DNA of 64,000 nucleotides from Kastovskya adunca ATA6-11-RM4 (GCA_019359445.1 JAHHHJ010000005.1:62001-126000); one strand, 5' to 3'. Shown: positions 1 through 8,836, counted from the stretch's first letter. A program made the numbers and translations. Notes: generated from the letters alone by a model not told the origin.

Positions 1-85
1 TGATAAGGCGCTGACGGAAGAGGCGGAGAACCTTCTCAAAGAAGCGATCGCTGAGTACAAGCAGACCTTCCTTGTATCTGCTTAG
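1..85 (+). CDS. atpA: ATP synthase subunit alpha, C-terminal end (partial)
   Basis: An open frame enters from the left edge (first full codon at base 2) and stops with TAG at 83-85. The 27 residues end in KQTFLVSA and contain an acidic helix (TEEAENLLKEAI). This fits the C-terminus of the F1 alpha subunit, which forms the catalytic hexamer with beta at the thylakoid membrane. The identification rests mainly on position: cyanobacterial atp operons place atpA directly before the gamma-subunit gene, which follows here. Only the tail is visible, so no catalytic motif can be checked. Confidence 0.8.
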   Translation, partial: DKALTEEAENLLKEAIAEYKQTFLVSA

Positions 86-111
86 AGGCGCTTGGACTAA
101 GGATTAGGGGC

Positions 112-135
112 TAGGGAGACTAAAGATACTCCCTA
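112..135 (+). other. Stem-loop in the atpA-atpC spacer
   Basis: A 7-bp perfect inverted repeat (TAGGGAG and CTCCCTA) with a 10-base loop lies in the 101-base spacer between atpA and atpC. No T-run follows, so it is not a classical terminator. It could stabilise or process the operon mRNA; that is inference. Confidence 0.35.
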
Positions 136-186
136 CTCCTATTCCTGACTCAGCACTTCCTTACTCAATACTCAGGATTTAGAATT

Positions 187-1134
187 ATGCCTAATCTGAA
201 GTCAATTCGCGATCGCATTCAGTCGGTCAAAAATACTAAAAAAATTACCGAAGCGATGCGCCTCGTCGCCGCCGCCAAAGTGCGACGCGCTCAAGAACAG
301 GTCACTGCTACCCGTCCTTTTGCCGACCGCTTGGCACAAGTGCTCTACGGATTACAGAACCGTCTGCGGTTTGAAGATGCGGATTTGCCCCTCTTAAAGC
401 AACGAGAAGTCAAGACTGTCGGCATTTTGGTAGTCTCCGGCGATCGCGGTTTGTGTGGTGCTTATAACACCAACGTTATCCGTCGTGCGGAAAACCGTGC
501 TAAAGAACTGCAAAAAGAAGGGTTGGACTATAAATTCGTCATCGTTGGACGCAAAGCCTCTCAGTACTTCCAGCGCCGGGAGCAACCAATTGAGGCAAAA
601 TACATCAACCTAGAGCAGATTCCCACAGCATCTGAAGCATCAATGATTGCGGATGAACTGCTGTCTCTGTTCCTATCAGAAACTGTAGACCGGGTTGAGT
701 TAGTCTACACCCGGTTTGTCTCCTTGATTAGTTCTCGCCCAGTGGTTCAAACTCTACTGCCACTAACCCCACAAGGTTTAGAAGCACGAGATGATGAAAT
801 CTTTAGGCTGACTAGTCGTGGTGGTGGATTTGAAGTGCAACGAGAGAAAGTCACATCTCAACTTGCTCCCTTACCCCGCGACATGATTTTTGAGCAAGAC
901 CCCGTGCAAATTCTGGACGCCCTCTTGCCCTTGTATCTAAACAACCAGTTACTGCGGGGATTGCAAGAGTCTGCCGCTAGCGAACTGGCTGCTCGGATGA
1001 CAGCAATGAACAACGCTAGTGAAAACGCCACAGAATTGATCGGCACCTTAACGCTGTCTTATAACAAAGCACGGCAAGCCTCAATTACTCAGGAAATCCT
1101 CGAAGTTGTCGGCGGTGCCGAAGCGTTGGGATAA
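187..1134 (+). CDS. atpC: ATP synthase subunit gamma (photosynthetic type)
   Basis: Central rotor shaft of F1-ATPase, coupling proton flow through the thylakoid c-ring to ATP synthesis. At 315 residues it has the cyanobacterial length. The N-terminal helix carries [12 protein letters not shown] (residues 13-24), the globular domain [12 protein letters not shown] (85-96), and the C-terminal helix ends in [13 protein letters not shown]. Residues about 198-232 form an extra segment missing from non-photosynthetic bacterial gamma. In plants this region carries the thioredoxin-sensitive cysteine pair; here it has no cysteine, as is usual in cyanobacteria. The gene follows atpA and precedes a terminator, so it closes this atp operon. 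The ATG at 187 sits just before the conserved N-terminus. Also called atpG in other bacteria. Confidence 0.97.
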   Translation: MPNLKSIRDRIQSVKNTKKITEAMRLVAAAKVRRAQEQVTATRPFADRLAQVLYGLQNRLRFEDADLPLLKQREVKTVGILVVSGDRGLCGAYNTNVIRRAENRAKELQKEGLDYKFVIVGRKASQYFQRREQPIEAKYINLEQIPTASEASMIADELLSLFLSETVDRVELVYTRFVSLISSRPVVQTLLPLTPQGLEARDDEIFRLTSRGGGFEVQREKVTSQLAPLPRDMIFEQDPVQILDALLPLYLNNQLLRGLQESAASELAARMTAMNNASENATELIGTLTLSYNKARQASITQEILEVVGGAEALG

Positions 1135-1161
1135 AGTCAGTTTCTAACTTAAAAAACCACA

Positions 1162-1191
1162 AGCGTCTGAGAATGCTCAGGCGCTTTTTTT
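1162..1191 (+). terminator. Rho-independent terminator after atpC
   Basis: The inverted repeat AGCGTCTGAG / CTCAGGCGCT (one G-T type mismatch in the stem) closes over a short AATG loop and runs straight into seven T residues, about 30 bases after the atpC stop. It probably ends the atp operon transcript. Confidence 0.8.
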
Positions 1192-1362
1192 AAGTAGCTT
1201 TAACCCGTTGCCCTACAACTACAAGATGATATTTTCTCAGGTAAAATTGATTATTTTGTACTAAGACTAGCGATATTAAGCGTGACCGGGCTTACACTAA
1301 AGTTCGTCTTGCTTCTCTTTCCATCCACTGCAATTTTTATTTTGTCAGAACCGTATTGATTC

Positions 1363-1683
1363 ATGTCTAACATTTATACCGTTCAAATCCAACACGAAGG
1401 ACAAACCTACACCATTGAAGTACCCGAAGATAAAACTGTTCTTGGGGCAGCGGAGGAAGCCGGGATTGATTTGCCCAATTCCTGTAACGCTGGTGTTTGC
1501 ACTACTTGCGCGGCGAAAATTTTGGAGGGAACTGTCGAACAAGGTGAGGGTATGGGAGTTAGCACAGAACTTCAGGCAGAAGGCTATGCACTGTTGTGTG
1601 TTGCCTATCCTCGCTCTGACTTAAAGGTGGAGTCCAACAAAGAAGAGGAGGTGTACGATCGCCAATTTGGTGCGCCTAAGTAA
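1363..1683 (+). CDS. [2Fe-2S] plant-type ferredoxin
   Basis: Small soluble electron carrier of 106 residues. The cluster ligands are visible as C41-x4-C46-x2-C49 and C79, the plant/cyanobacterial spacing. The fold-typical stretches VPEDKTVLGAAEEAG and LLCVAYP are present. An acidic tail (ESNKEEEVYD) ends in FGAPK, which the short photosynthetic PetF ferredoxins lack, so this may be one of the secondary cyanobacterial ferredoxins. It stands alone after the atp terminator with a 180-base upstream spacer, suggesting its own promoter. The electron donor and acceptor cannot be read from the sequence. Confidence 0.93.
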   Translation: MSNIYTVQIQHEGQTYTIEVPEDKTVLGAAEEAGIDLPNSCNAGVCTTCAAKILEGTVEQGEGMGVSTELQAEGYALLCVAYPRSDLKVESNKEEEVYDRQFGAPK

Positions 1684-1807
1684 CTACCTCAGAGCAAATC
1701 AGAACTAATTCTGGCTCCCAGGCGAATGGGCGATCGCTAAATCCTGAGCGTCGGTGATTGATACACTAATTAAGCTCTGATATACACCCAAACAGAAAAG
1801 CGTCATC

Positions 1808-2002
1808 ATGACAACACACTTTATTACGGCAGAAATTGACTTACAAGAAACTCCAACTCAGCTTCAAGAAGCGATTGAGGCGGAACTCAAAGCGCCTGGG
1901 GAACCTCTACGCTGGGCAATTACGAATGTGGACGTAGAGCAGCAAAAAGCCTCCGTTGAGGCAATTGTTACCGTAGCAGAAGCCCATCAACCTCAAGCGT
2001 GA
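1808..2002 (+). CDS. Small conserved-looking hypothetical protein
   Basis: A 64-residue acidic protein with no recognisable domain, predicted alpha/beta (VEAIVTVAEA near the end). It is likely real: an ATG start, neighbour-like codon use, and its TGA stop overlaps the GTG start of the next gene in the sequence GTGA. Such a four-base overlap usually means translational coupling. It therefore probably works with, or is made in proportion to, the DUF3326 protein downstream. Function unknown. Confidence 0.7.
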   Translation: MTTHFITAEIDLQETPTQLQEAIEAELKAPGEPLRWAITNVDVEQQKASVEAIVTVAEAHQPQA

Positions 2003-3060
2003 ATCAACGTCCTTACACCGTTGTCTTAATTGTTCCTACGGGTATTGGGGCATCAATTGGGGGATATGCTGGAGATGCTTTGCCAGTGGCACGAGCGATC
2101 GCGCAAATTTGCGATCGCCTGATTACCCATCCCAACGTCCTCAACGGTGCCCAACTCTACTGGAATCTCCCCAATTCCCTATACGTGGAAGGCTATGGAC
2201 TCGATCAATTTGCTGCTGGAAACTGGGGACTACGCCCCGTCCATCAGAATCGGGTGGGATTAATTCTTGATAGCGGCATTGAACCAGAACTGCATACCCG
2301 GCATCTTCAGGCGGCAGATGCCACCAGAGCCACCTTGGGGTTAAATCTCACTGATTATGTAGTGACGGATGCCCCTTTAAACGTGGAATTGCGAACCGCT
2401 GCTTCCGGGGCAAGTTGGGGAACAATTGGCAATCCTGGCAGTTTATTACGGGCGGCTGAGGTACTGCTTACCCAAGCTAAGGCAGAGGCGATCGCTGTTG
2501 TTGCCCGTTTCCCTGACGATCTCGGTAACGAGGCACTGCAGGCTTATCGTCATGGGCAGGGTGTAGACCCCCTAGCAGGTGCTGAAGCCGTAATTAGTCA
2601 TCTAGTGGTCAAAACCTTCCAAGTTCCCTGTGCCCACGCCCCAGCCCTGCTACCCCTCCCCCTCGATCCCGATTTATCACCGCGTTCAGCCGCAGAAGAA
2701 ATTGGCTATACCTTCCTACCCTGCGTTCTCGTAGGACTAAGTCGGGCACCGCAATTTGTGACTCAACCCTCTCCCCACTCAGAAACTATCTGGGCAGATG
2801 CCGTTGATGCCCTCGTGATTCCCGCTACCGCTTGTGGAGGAAGTGCAACTTTAAGCTTTAGCCAATCGCGCACACAAATTATTGCCGTTGAGGAAAATAA
2901 AACTTCAATGCGAGTTTCCCCAGAAGCGTTAGGGATGAAAGTAATACAGGTACACTCATATTTAGAGGCGCTTGGCGTTTTAGTTGCTCATCGTGCTGGT
3001 ATCAGTACAGACGCCCTCAGCCCCTCGCTATCATCATTGCGTTACTTATCCCCTCTTTAG
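1999..3060 (+). CDS. DUF3326 domain protein
   Basis: A 353-residue protein matching the DUF3326 family of cyanobacteria and algal plastid lineages as I know it. The start reads TVVLIVPTGIGASIGGYAGD and glycine-rich turns recur (WGTIGNPGSLLRAAE). No signal peptide or membrane helix is evident, so it should be cytosolic. The GTG start overlaps the stop of the small upstream gene, and the CPBP protease gene begins three bases after its stop, so the three form a tight operon. The biochemical role of the family is not known to me. Confidence 0.8.
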   Translation: MNQRPYTVVLIVPTGIGASIGGYAGDALPVARAIAQICDRLITHPNVLNGAQLYWNLPNSLYVEGYGLDQFAAGNWGLRPVHQNRVGLILDSGIEPELHTRHLQAADATRATLGLNLTDYVVTDAPLNVELRTAASGASWGTIGNPGSLLRAAEVLLTQAKAEAIAVVARFPDDLGNEALQAYRHGQGVDPLAGAEAVISHLVVKTFQVPCAHAPALLPLPLDPDLSPRSAAEEIGYTFLPCVLVGLSRAPQFVTQPSPHSETIWADAVDALVIPATACGGSATLSFSQSRTQIIAVEENKTSMRVSPEALGMKVIQVHSYLEALGVLVAHRAGISTDALSPSLSSLRYLSPL

Positions 3061-3063
3061 GTA

Positions 3064-3654
3064 GTGTCTAAACAGATTCCCAATTCCCCTGAGATAGAAC
3101 CTTTGACACGTACCCAAGTCTTAATCGCTATGGGGTTCACCGCGATCGTGTTACTTGCTGTTGCCAAACTTTGGCAGCACCTAGGTTCTGTTCCTCTCCT
3201 TCCCCTACAAGGAACTACTGAAGCCATCTTCCTCGGTTTAGCGATCGCTGTCTTCATTACGGGTGCGAGTAGCGTAGTCTACCAGCTTTGGCCAGCTTAC
3301 CGCCAGAGCGCAGATTTTTACTTACATTTAGTCATTAAACCCCTAGTATTTCCTGATCTAATTTGGTTAGGATTACTGCCTGGATTGAGTGAAGAATTGC
3401 TCTTTCGGGGCGTGATGTTACCTGCGATTGGGATGAATGCGGCAGGTCTTATCATTTCCAGTGTGGTATTTGGTATTTTGCACCTGAGTAGCCCCCAGCA
3501 GTGGTCTTACGTCGTCTGGGCATCAGTAGTCGGGTTGCTTTTAGGCTTCAGTGCATTGGCAACAGGTAATTTGCTCGTCCCAATCGTGGCACACGTCGCT
3601 GCCAATCTGATTTCTAGCTGCTTGTGGAAGTTGGATAAGACAAAGTCTGCCTAG
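3064..3654 (+). CDS. CPBP family intramembrane metalloprotease
   Basis: A 196-residue polytopic membrane protein. It has the CAAX-protease/bacteriocin-processing signatures: E110-E111-x3-R115 (SEELLFRG), H140 in FGILH and H177 in PIVAHVAANL. These residues form the metal site in the Rce1/CPBP family. Helices are visible near residues 19-35, 54-72, 98-112, 122-142 and 150-167. The GTG start lies three bases after the DUF3326 stop, so the gene belongs to that operon. The substrate is unknown. Confidence 0.88.
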   Translation: MSKQIPNSPEIEPLTRTQVLIAMGFTAIVLLAVAKLWQHLGSVPLLPLQGTTEAIFLGLAIAVFITGASSVVYQLWPAYRQSADFYLHLVIKPLVFPDLIWLGLLPGLSEELLFRGVMLPAIGMNAAGLIISSVVFGILHLSSPQQWSYVVWASVVGLLLGFSALATGNLLVPIVAHVAANLISSCLWKLDKTKSA

Positions 3655-3757
3655 GCAGGCTTCGCGATCGCAAGATGCTGACTTCTTAAGGTATAGCCAT
3701 CCTTATTTAAGATAGCTATAGACACAATAGACGACAGCCAAAACTCTAATTTCTCCT

Positions 3758-4411
3758 CTATTTTTTGGCAGCAAGCTGTGCTAGTGCTAAGGGTAAAATC
3801 TGATGTTCTTGCACTTGAATTCGGGCATGCAAGCTCTCTAAAGTATCGTCCGGTAGTACAGGTACAGCCGCCTGAATCAAAATCGGGCCGCTATCCACTT
3901 CTAGTCTCACCAAATGCACCGTACAGCCTGTAATTTTCACTCCGGCTGTTAGAGCTTGTTCTATTGCCCGAATTCCCTTGAAACTTGGCAGCAAACTCGG
4001 ATGAATATTCACAATGCGATCGCCAAAGGCATCAATCAGCACAGGCGTGACTAACCGCATCCAACCTGCCATCACGACATACTCCACCTCATACTGCCGT
4101 AATGTCTCAACGATCGCCGCGTCCAACTCTTCCCGTGCTTCGTAGTCGCGGTGATTGAGTAATACTGCTGGAATTCCCCAACTTTTGGCTCTAGCCGCCG
4201 CTTTAATCCCTACATTGTTGTAAATCAACACCTGAATTTGGGCATTGAGTTGCCCAGAGGCGATCGCTTCTGCAACTGCCTTAAAGTTACTGCCACTTCC
4301 AGACGCCATAACTCCCAGCTTCAAAGGAGTAGTGCTCGTTTGGGGAGGAAAAACAGGAGGTGAAATGAGGGATTGAGTGGTTTGAGCGATCGCTGAGTCG
4401 AAATTAGTCAT
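3758..4411 (-). CDS. purN: Phosphoribosylglycinamide formyltransferase (GART)
   Basis: Transfers the formyl group of 10-formyl-THF to GAR in purine synthesis. From the ATG at 4411 it has 217 residues. The substrate loop MASGSGSN is at 35-42. The catalytic triad corresponds to N135, H137 (NIHPSLLPSFKG) and D173 (DSGPI). An in-frame start 15 codons further upstream would run into the preceding gene, so 4411 is preferred; it leaves five bases to the stop of the pilin-like gene on the same strand. A roughly 30-residue polar leader precedes the first beta strand, longer than in the E. coli enzyme. Confidence 0.93.
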   Translation of the reverse strand: MTNFDSAIAQTTQSLISPPVFPPQTSTTPLKLGVMASGSGSNFKAVAEAIASGQLNAQIQVLIYNNVGIKAAARAKSWGIPAVLLNHRDYEAREELDAAIVETLRQYEVEYVVMAGWMRLVTPVLIDAFGDRIVNIHPSLLPSFKGIRAIEQALTAGVKITGCTVHLVRLEVDSGPILIQAAVPVLPDDTLESLHARIQVQEHQILPLALAQLAAKK

Positions 4412-4415
4412 TACA

Positions 4416-5348
4416 TTACTTAACCAGACGAGAGCCAGCAGGACATTGTATTTCACCAGCTTGATCGCTGGAAATAGTCGGCATGGCTGGAGGAGTTGAT
4501 GACGGTGCCTCCGTTTCGCAGATCCCTGCTATTGTTAAATCCTCTTCATCAACTTCGACAAGAAAAACTGCACCTGTCAAGCTTGTTGATTCAGGGCGTT
4601 TAGCGGTTGCGGCGATTATCACGCTCTGCTGTGAATCATCCTGCGGCACAATCTCATAGCGATAATCGCTGGTTTCCGGCTCAATACCGATGCCTAAATC
4701 CTCAATTGTTTGAGCAAATTTACCATATTCAATGTAATAAGCCTGTTGAGCACGATTCAGCGCACCCACATAAACCTTAGCTTCCTCTTGCCTAGAATCA
4801 TTTGCCTGAGCTTCCGGGTCAACCAGAATTTGCGTATCTTCAGGTAATGTCGTTTCCTCAGAAATTTTCTCTAGTAAAACGGCATTAGAAGCAAAAGCGG
4901 TAGGTCTGGGTTGTCCGGGACTGGTATCCGCTAGTTGCAGGCGTAGCTGGTTATCAGCTGTGAATTCAAAAATGGTCATCACCGTTTCAGCATTGGGTAA
5001 CTTTATATCCAGATGCATCGGCTGAAATGTCGGTTCAATGCTGTATCCCAAAGGTAAAGCCACATTGGTTTCCTCATCAAAAGGCAACAGCATGAAAAAT
5101 CTACCATCTTCTGCAAAAACCAACTTCAGCGTCTGACCGGAGGTGCTATCTTTGGCTTCCCATTGACCCCTCAATCTCGTTTGTGCTGCTTGTACATCGC
5201 TGGTTTGGGTGGTGTTTTGAGCAATAGCGCGACCGGGTAAGGCTTGAGCATCAACAGTGGGGAATGTAAAAAGCAACCCCAGCAGGAAACTAAAAGTTAA
5301 GCATTTACCAGAGATACGATTGGCTTGCAGAGGACGGAAATTACTCAT
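4416..5348 (-). CDS. Secreted type IV pilin-like G/H family protein
   Basis: 310 residues from the ATG at 5348 (another in-frame start lies 20 codons upstream). The N-terminus has a hydrophobic signal segment (CLTFSFLLGLLFTFPTVDAQA), so the protein is exported. Residues about 180-300 match the cyanobacterial pilin-like G/H domain: a helix (ALNRAQQAYYIEYGKFA), the LGIGIE turn, and beta strands including TAKRPESTSLTGAVFLVE. No prepilin peptidase site (G followed by FTLIE) is visible, so it is probably soluble or lipid-free periplasmic rather than an assembled pilin. It is followed closely by purN, probably by chance of packing. Specific role unknown. Confidence 0.75.
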   Translation of the reverse strand: MSNFRPLQANRISGKCLTFSFLLGLLFTFPTVDAQALPGRAIAQNTTQTSDVQAAQTRLRGQWEAKDSTSGQTLKLVFAEDGRFFMLLPFDEETNVALPLGYSIEPTFQPMHLDIKLPNAETVMTIFEFTADNQLRLQLADTSPGQPRPTAFASNAVLLEKISEETTLPEDTQILVDPEAQANDSRQEEAKVYVGALNRAQQAYYIEYGKFAQTIEDLGIGIEPETSDYRYEIVPQDDSQQSVIIAATAKRPESTSLTGAVFLVEVDEEDLTIAGICETEAPSSTPPAMPTISSDQAGEIQCPAGSRLVK

Positions 5349-5462
5349 CAGGTTCTTCAGATTCTTCCTCAAGGTCAAATGGCGATGGCAAGCCGAGTAT
5401 TTTAGCATTTGCCTTCTATAGAATAGCCCTATGCTGACAATTGACTATTAGTCAAAATTTGC

Positions 5463-6341
5463 ATGATATTAAAGCGCGATCGCTTCCTCGACAATGATGC
5501 CATTGCTGCTTGGGTGTTTTTAGCCCCAGCTCTAATTCTGCTTGGCATCTTCCTTCTAGCACCGATCGCCTACCTGTTTTACTTGAGTTTTACCACGGGT
5601 AGTTTCACCGCCGCAGGCGTTCAATGGACAGGACTAAGAAACTATATCCGCCTCATCCTCAACCCAGACTTTTGGCAAGTGTTGGGCAACACAGCCTATT
5701 TCACCATCGCCACAGTGATTCCTAGCCTAATCATCCCGCTAGGTTTAGCCGTGTTACTAGACCGCTCCTTTGCCCTGAAGGGAATCTTGCGAACTGCCTA
5801 TTTCATTCCCTCAATCACCTCTCTCGTAGCCGTTGGTTTAGGCTTTCGCTGGTTATTTCAAACAGAAGGCCCCGTCAATTTGCTACTAGGCTTTCTGGGA
5901 GTAGAACCGATTTCCTGGCTTGGCAGTACAACTTGGGCAATGCCTGTATTAATCTTGCTGAGTAGCTGGAAGCAGCTAGGATTCAATATGGTTGTTTTTC
6001 TAGCAGGACTCCAGGCAATCCCCCTAAATCGTTATGAAGCAGCAGAACTTGATGGTGCCGACTCTTGGCAACAGTTCCGGCATGTTACTCTACCAGGATT
6101 ACGCCCCACCTTCGTCTTTGCCGCCGTTACCACAGCCATTTTCACTCTACGAAGTTTCGAGCAAGCTTACATCATTACAGGGGGTGGACCATTAAACTCT
6201 ACAAATGTCCTGGTGTATTACATCTACGAAGAAGCCTTTGCTCTGTTTGATTTTGGCTATGCTGCCGCCGCCGCCACCGTATTACTAGGAGTCACATTAA
6301 TACTGGTGTACTTACAATTGAGAACCTGGGAAGAAGATTAA
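5463..6341 (+). CDS. Carbohydrate ABC transporter permease (MalF/UgpA type)
   Basis: Inner-membrane permease of 292 residues with about six helices; the first, near 16-42, is AWVFLAPALILLGIF. The EAA loop that docks on the ATPase is at 192-216 (EAAELDGADSWQQF). These features place it with the first-permease family of CUT1 sugar importers. The partner permease, binding protein and ATPase are not beside it: the next gene is on the other strand and is a PIN protein. Cyanobacteria often scatter such subunits, so it may pair with proteins encoded elsewhere. The sugar is unknown. Confidence 0.9.
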   Translation: MILKRDRFLDNDAIAAWVFLAPALILLGIFLLAPIAYLFYLSFTTGSFTAAGVQWTGLRNYIRLILNPDFWQVLGNTAYFTIATVIPSLIIPLGLAVLLDRSFALKGILRTAYFIPSITSLVAVGLGFRWLFQTEGPVNLLLGFLGVEPISWLGSTTWAMPVLILLSSWKQLGFNMVVFLAGLQAIPLNRYEAAELDGADSWQQFRHVTLPGLRPTFVFAAVTTAIFTLRSFEQAYIITGGGPLNSTNVLVYYIYEEAFALFDFGYAAAAATVLLGVTLILVYLQLRTWEED

Positions 6342-6441
6342 GACCCCACTTGAAAGGCAATAATTCAGAGTTGATGTCTTAATTGACCAAATCGCGGCTC
6401 TCCGGTGCAGCAACTTGATTATGCCGCGCGATCAACCTCAC

Positions 6442-6864
6442 TTACTCTGATAGCGTAACCACAAACTCCTCTGGCAATACTGCGGAGACTGAAGAGGTAG
6501 CAAAATCGGATGTATTTCGGGTCACAATAACTTCTAATCCTGCGACGTTTGCAGCTTCACTTGTCACGGCATCTTCAAAGTCCGTCATAGAACTTTGTAA
6601 CGCAGCCCGAATAACCTCATCTGTGACGCTAGCGACCTGAAGATGCTGTAACAACCTTGACAAAAGCTTACGTGCTGTTTCACTACCAACTTGACGACGC
6701 AAAATATAGAAAATATTCGTCACAGCATGACCGGAAACATACCCTTGCACTTGCGGCTGTGCCACCCTATTTAGTGCCTGTGCAGAGACAACAAAAAATG
6801 GCTGTCGCTGAGCTAGAACATCGAGCCAAACGTCACTATCAAACAATACGCGCCTCAGTCTCAA
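6442..6864 (-). CDS. PIN-domain ribonuclease toxin (VapC-like)
   Basis: A 140-residue PIN-fold protein. The acidic residues expected for metal binding are D9 (VLFDSDVWLD), D95/E97/D98 (TDFEDAV) and D120 (TRNTSDF). This matches the PIN class that reads SDFEDA followed by TRN-x2-DF. Its ATG overlaps the stop of the upstream antitoxin gene by four bases, the usual layout of type II toxin-antitoxin pairs. It probably cleaves RNA when freed from its antitoxin; the target cannot be inferred. A possible IS200/IS605-type end lies just beyond the antitoxin gene. Confidence 0.88.
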   Translation of the reverse strand: MRLRRVLFDSDVWLDVLAQRQPFFVVSAQALNRVAQPQVQGYVSGHAVTNIFYILRRQVGSETARKLLSRLLQHLQVASVTDEVIRAALQSSMTDFEDAVTSEAANVAGLEVIVTRNTSDFATSSVSAVLPEEFVVTLSE

Positions 6865-7103
6865 CTGTATTTCTCCTCCAGGTAGTCCACATAGGACTCT
6901 GTAGGCTCTTCTGTATCTAACTGAATTACACCAATTAGGCTTTGAGTCCAGGGATCAAGACCAGTCAAGGAGTTCACGTTTGGAGTTGGAGGACTAAACA
7001 CCAGCGTTTCTTGTTGAATCGAACTCAACAACGACTGTACTAAACGCCAGCGATCGCCAATGGGCAATTGCAACGCCTGGTTTTGTAATTCTTGCAATGT
7101 CAT
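6861..7103 (-). CDS. Antitoxin-like partner of the PIN toxin
   Basis: An 80-residue protein, first gene of the pair. An N-terminal helical part (LQNQALQLPIGDRWRLVQSLL) resembles the short helical antitoxins that accompany PIN proteins in cyanobacteria. The C-terminal YVDYLEEKYS is a typical toxin-wrapping tail. No ribbon-helix-helix or AbrB motif is obvious, so its class is uncertain. Location and the four-base overlap with the toxin are the main support. Confidence 0.8.
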   Translation of the reverse strand: MTLQELQNQALQLPIGDRWRLVQSLLSSIQQETLVFSPPTPNVNSLTGLDPWTQSLIGVIQLDTEEPTESYVDYLEEKYS

Positions 7104-7133
7104 TAGCCCTTTCCTAACACCTCTTTATCTATT

Positions 7134-7207
7134 TTGACACTCCCCCACCTGACGGTACAGGGATTCTTTAATCTACGAGCCAACTTGCTTCGACAGGATT
7201 GCTCCAA
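7134..7207. mobile_element. Possible IS200/IS605-type element end (remnant)
   Basis: The stretch starting TTGACACTCCCCCACCTGAC and continuing GGGATTCTTTAATC resembles, as I remember it, the terminal sequence of cyanobacterial tnpB-bearing IS200/IS605 elements. No tnpA or tnpB frame accompanies it, so only an end would survive. It lies between the antitoxin gene and ald. The call rests on memory of these ends and needs a database search. Confidence 0.45.
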
Positions 7208-7259
7208 CCAAAGTAGATGGTAATCATCAAATTCAGGAACAGAAAATTGTTGCTGACCT

Positions 7260-8351
7260 TTAACTTGCTAAATCTGGAAACACTTCCTGTAAAGCTGGGT
7301 GAACCAAACGATGATTCTGCACGTTGACGCCTCTACCTAAAGCGGGGTCGCGTTTCAATGCGCCTAGCCCTTGATTTGCCAGCTTGAGGACGTAGGGTAA
7401 GGTGCTGTTGTTCAAGGCTTGTGTTGCTGTCCAGGGAACGGCTCCGGGCATATTGGGCACCCCGTAGTGAACGACTCCTTCTTCAACATAAATAGGGTTA
7501 GTGTGAGAAGTCGGGTGTAGGGTTTCAATACAGCCTCCCTGATCTACCGCCACATCGACAATCACAGAACCAGGGCACATTTGTTTAACCAACTCGCGGT
7601 TTACTAGCACAGGTGCACGGCGTCCTAGCACTAGTACAGCACCAATAAGTAAGTCAGCCTCAGGTACAGCGGCTTCAATTTGGGCAGAGGTACTGTAGAG
7701 CAACTCAACTCTAGAACCGAACAAAGTTTCTAAATAAGACAGCCGTTCAACGCTGATGTCAATAATCTGAACTCGCGCCCCCATTCCCATCGCCATCCGA
7801 GCGGCTTCTGTACCGACAACCCCGCCACCTAAAATGACGACTCGCCCCGGTCTAACTCCCGGTACGCCGCCTAAAAGCACGCCTCTGCCACCTTGCTGAC
7901 GTTCGAGAAATCTTGCCCCGAATTGCACCGATAACCGACCCGCAATGATACTCATTGGAGTGAGGAGGGGGAGGATATTTTTGTCGGGGAATTCTACGGT
8001 TTCATAAGCGATCGCACTGACGCCAGAATCAATCAAATGCTCCGTCAAAGCTCGGTCTGCTGCTAGGTGCAGATAGGTAAACAGCAGCTGTCCTTTTTGA
8101 AGAAACTGATATTCCGGCTTCAGGGGTTCTTTGACTTTGACGATCAACTCACGCTTCCATGCGTCTGCTGCTTTAGAGACAATCTTTGCCCCGAATTGCT
8201 CATAGTCGGCATCGCTAAACCCAGCCCCCTCACCAGCATTGGTTTCTACGAAAAGTGTATGACCTGCTTCGCACAAAACCCGCACGCTACTCGGAGTTAA
8301 GCCGACGCGAAATTCTTGATCTTTAGTTTCTTTTGGGACACCTATTTCCAT
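7260..8351 (-). CDS. ald: Alanine dehydrogenase
   Basis: NAD-dependent enzyme interconverting L-alanine and pyruvate plus ammonia, 363 residues (usual about 360-370). The N-terminus [20 protein letters not shown] is the family signature. The Rossmann loop [14 protein letters not shown] lies mid-protein, and the C-terminal half has the characteristic [18 protein letters not shown]. It is transcribed away from the HLIP gene and has no same-strand gene close by, so it is probably monocistronic. In cyanobacteria it is linked to nitrogen metabolism. Confidence 0.97.
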   Translation of the reverse strand: MEIGVPKETKDQEFRVGLTPSSVRVLCEAGHTLFVETNAGEGAGFSDADYEQFGAKIVSKAADAWKRELIVKVKEPLKPEYQFLQKGQLLFTYLHLAADRALTEHLIDSGVSAIAYETVEFPDKNILPLLTPMSIIAGRLSVQFGARFLERQQGGRGVLLGGVPGVRPGRVVILGGGVVGTEAARMAMGMGARVQIIDISVERLSYLETLFGSRVELLYSTSAQIEAAVPEADLLIGAVLVLGRRAPVLVNRELVKQMCPGSVIVDVAVDQGGCIETLHPTSHTNPIYVEEGVVHYGVPNMPGAVPWTATQALNNSTLPYVLKLANQGLGALKRDPALGRGVNVQNHRLVHPALQEVFPDLAS

Positions 8352-8665
8352 GTTTTACCTCTATCAATAATCAGTGCGTTTCACGCCTACTTTTAGGGCA
8401 ACAGCTTTGTTACTGAATTACACCGATGGGAGTAAACAGCCCGTGATTGCGAGTAAAGCAGTTACTTGAGCCAAGGGCTGTCAATTATAAGTATGACGAT
8501 TTGTTGAGAAGTTTAATATTAAAGCGCTGCCACCTCATAAGGGCGATCGCCTCAAAAAAGTGACGCTCTCAGGAGAAAAACCTACGGGCTTGACTTGAGG
8601 TGTAATGCAGGATTTACAATTAGTAAAGAATTGTAACCTACTAGAAGTAGGAGATTGGAAACGTT
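8352..8665. other. Divergent spacer between ald and the HLIP gene
   Basis: A 314-base non-coding spacer carrying the promoters of two divergent genes. It has one HIP1-type GGGCGATCGCC and an HLR1-like motif close to the HLIP gene, annotated separately. No RNA gene or other open frame was seen. Confidence 0.6.
8613..8630 (+). promoter_or_regulatory. Candidate HLR1 (RpaB) motif upstream of the HLIP gene
   Basis: TTTACAAT, two bases, then GTAAAGAA. The first half fits the HLR1 consensus (G/T)TTACA(T/A)(T/A) exactly; the second matches about five of eight positions. It lies 35 bases upstream of the HLIP start codon. RpaB and HLR1 are known to control hli genes under high light; binding here is inferred. 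Confidence 0.35.
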
Positions 8666-8836
8666 ATGACACAACCTCAACCCCCAGTTACTCCCCAGTT
8701 AGCAGAACCTAAGTTTGGTTTTAACGAATACGCCGAGCGCTTAAACGGGCGAGCAGCAATGATTGGCTTTGTTTTGACGCTACTGATCGAATACATTTCA
8801 GACCAAGGAATCCTAAGTTGGCTAGGCTTACAGTAG
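8666..8836 (+). CDS. High-light-inducible protein (HLIP/SCP, single-helix CAB family)
   Basis: A 56-residue protein with one transmembrane helix. The chlorophyll-binding motif E24-x2-N27-G-R29-x-AMIGF is intact (ERLNGRAAMIGF), followed by the helix VLTLLIEYIS. HLIPs sit in the thylakoid membrane, bind chlorophyll a and carotenoid and protect photosystem assembly intermediates under excess light. A purine-rich GTAGGAG lies 14-20 bases before the ATG. The upstream HLR1-like site suggests high-light control. The gene is complete despite its size. Confidence 0.95.
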   Translation: MTQPQPPVTPQLAEPKFGFNEYAERLNGRAAMIGFVLTLLIEYISDQGILSWLGLQ

